A stretch of 64,000 nt of DNA, from contig CANGJI010000001.1 of NCBI GenBank assembly GCA_947454135.1, positions 1 to 64,000 on the forward strand. The letters are read 5' to 3'. Shown piece by piece: positions 62,736 through 64,000 of this stretch. The translations under genes and the position numbers were made by a program. Within the stretch, counting starts at the first letter, position 1. Each line of letters opens with the position of its first letter. Source of the DNA: Sphingomonadaceae bacterium. GTDB taxonomy: Bacteria; Pseudomonadota; Alphaproteobacteria; Sphingomonadales; Sphingomonadaceae. The notes below the pieces were generated by a model. The model searched no databases. It was not told where the DNA came from and saw nothing but the letters and a program-made list of their open reading frames with translations.

Positions 62736-63230
62736 ATGGCCCTCATGCCCAATCTCAATCCGCGCATCATAGAGGCGCTTTACGCGGAGGCACTTGTACT
62801 CTCCGAGGAAGCGCGCGCGGTATTCGACCGGTTGCGCCAGGGGCATGACAGGCGCGCGCTCGTGGGTGCAAATGACGATCCCGACGCAGATCTCGCGCAC
62901 GTTCAGGTGAGCTGCGAAGCACTGCGCACAACGACACGGATCATGCATTGCCTCGCGTGGCTGCTCAATCATCGGGCCTATTTTGCAGGCGAGCTCAGCG
63001 AATTGCAGCTGCGCCGACATGGAAGATTGATCGCCAACTTCCCGCTCAGCGATGCCCTGCAGGTCATGGCCCTTCCGGCTGAAGCCCAGCGCTGCGTGCA
63101 GGAAAGCGAGCGGCTTTATGCCCGCATCCAGCGCCTCGAACGCGCATGGCGAGGCGATGTCGAGTTCCCCGGCAGCGCGGTCGAGCGCCTGCGCCAAAGA
63201 TTGTCGGTGGCCATTCCGGCAGCACTCTGA
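62736..63230 (+). CDS. rcdA: DUF1465 family protein, RcdA-like (regulator of CtrA degradation)
   Basis: RIIEALYAEALVLSEEARAVFDRLRQ...VQVSCEALRTTTRIMHCLAWLLNHRAYFAGELSELQLRRHGRL; DUF1465 is the RcdA family. Confidence 0.85.
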   Translation: MALMPNLNPRIIEALYAEALVLSEEARAVFDRLRQGHDRRALVGANDDPDADLAHVQVSCEALRTTTRIMHCLAWLLNHRAYFAGELSELQLRRHGRLIANFPLSDALQVMALPAEAQRCVQESERLYARIQRLERAWRGDVEFPGSAVERLRQRLSVAIPAAL

Positions 63231-63296
63231 TCTTCCCAGGCCATAGCCAATCGACGCGTCGTTGCGTCGCCCTCCGAAAATCCCCATATCCCGCCC

Positions 63297-64000
63297 ATGG
63301 CTTCCACCAATCCTCCGCCGGGCGTCTCCATCCCCGATCGATCCGAATGGAACACCGGCATTGCCGTGCCGCTGGAGCCGCAAGTGCGGCGGGTGCTGGC
63401 GCCCAATCCTTCGCCCTACACCTTCAATGGCACCCAGACCTATCTGGTGGGGAGTGGCAGCGATGTGGCGGTGATCGACCCCGGCCCGACTGGCACCGGT
63501 GTCTCAGGACACGCCGATACGAACGGTGAAGGCCATGTCGACGCCATCCTCAAGGCGATTGCGGGCCAGCGACTGGTTGCGATTGTGTGCACCCACACGC
63601 ACCGGGATCACAGCCCCGCCGCCCTGCCTCTCAAGGCCGCTACCGGCGCTCCCATCATCGGCTGTGCGGCGCTTGCCATTGACGACAGCGGCGCCGGCAT
63701 CGGCGTGAGGGCGGATGCTGAATTCGATCCGCTGTACAAGCCGGACCGGGTGCTGGGCGATGGCGACCTGCTTTCGGGCGACGGCTGGACCCTTCAGGCG
63801 GTCGCGACACCTGGCCATACGAGCAACCACTTGTGCTTCGCACTTCTGGAATCCGGCGCACTGTTCACCGGCGATCATGTCATGGGTTGGTCGACGACCG
63901 TCGTCTCCCCGCCGGACGGAGACATGAACGCCTACATGCTGTCGCTTCAGAAACTGCAGGGCCGCGAGGATCGGGTATACTACCCGGCGCATGGCCCGGC
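63297..64000 (+). CDS. MBL-fold metallo-hydrolase (partial, runs off right edge)
   Basis: NGTQTYLVGSGSDVAVIDPGPTG; THTHRDHSPAA; TPGHTSNHLCF; FTGDHVMGW; no stop before the window end. Confidence 0.9.
   Translation, partial: MASTNPPPGVSIPDRSEWNTGIAVPLEPQVRRVLAPNPSPYTFNGTQTYLVGSGSDVAVIDPGPTGTGVSGHADTNGEGHVDAILKAIAGQRLVAIVCTHTHRDHSPAALPLKAATGAPIIGCAALAIDDSGAGIGVRADAEFDPLYKPDRVLGDGDLLSGDGWTLQAVATPGHTSNHLCFALLESGALFTGDHVMGWSTTVVSPPDGDMNAYMLSLQKLQGREDRVYYPAHGP

Overview
64 kb of GC-rich alphaproteobacterial chromosome, most like a sphingomonad (Novosphingobium/Sphingomonas-type; inferred from gene families, not proven). It is dense and mostly housekeeping. I see no prophage, IS element, CRISPR array, rRNA or tRNA gene. 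Left to right: rpoB (partial, minus), divergent from rplJ-rplL (plus) with a recognisable L10-leader fold; MFS and MATE transporters; CIRCE-controlled groESL; a TetR/carotenoid-oxygenase divergent pair sharing a palindromic operator; a serine hydrolase, an M28 peptidase and fpr; an overlapping RND adaptor/permease-DUF445-GNAT cluster; sciP and mnmA; a second serine hydrolase; a CDF transporter, pdxH, a DnaJ-like gene, yihY and fabI; a long minus-strand run proA-nadD-rsfS-rlmH-envC-ctpA-dsbB-coq7; an M23 peptidase overlapping a bactofilin gene; a DUF1013 (TrcR-type) regulator; clpA; a ligase-associated exonuclease and ATP-dependent DNA ligase; truncated haemoglobin; hemB; a third M23 peptidase; ftsH-tilS-cpoB-rodZ-ptsP; two DUF465 genes, one of them (55 aa) absent from the ORF track; an rcdA-like DUF1465 gene; and a partial MBL hydrolase. 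The most interesting observations are the split and inverted rplJL/rpoB locus with separate structured leaders, the RND-DUF445-GNAT overlapping cluster, the TetR operator palindrome, the missed DUF465 gene with its own terminator, and the M23/bactofilin overlap. I found no convincing wholly new multi-gene system.
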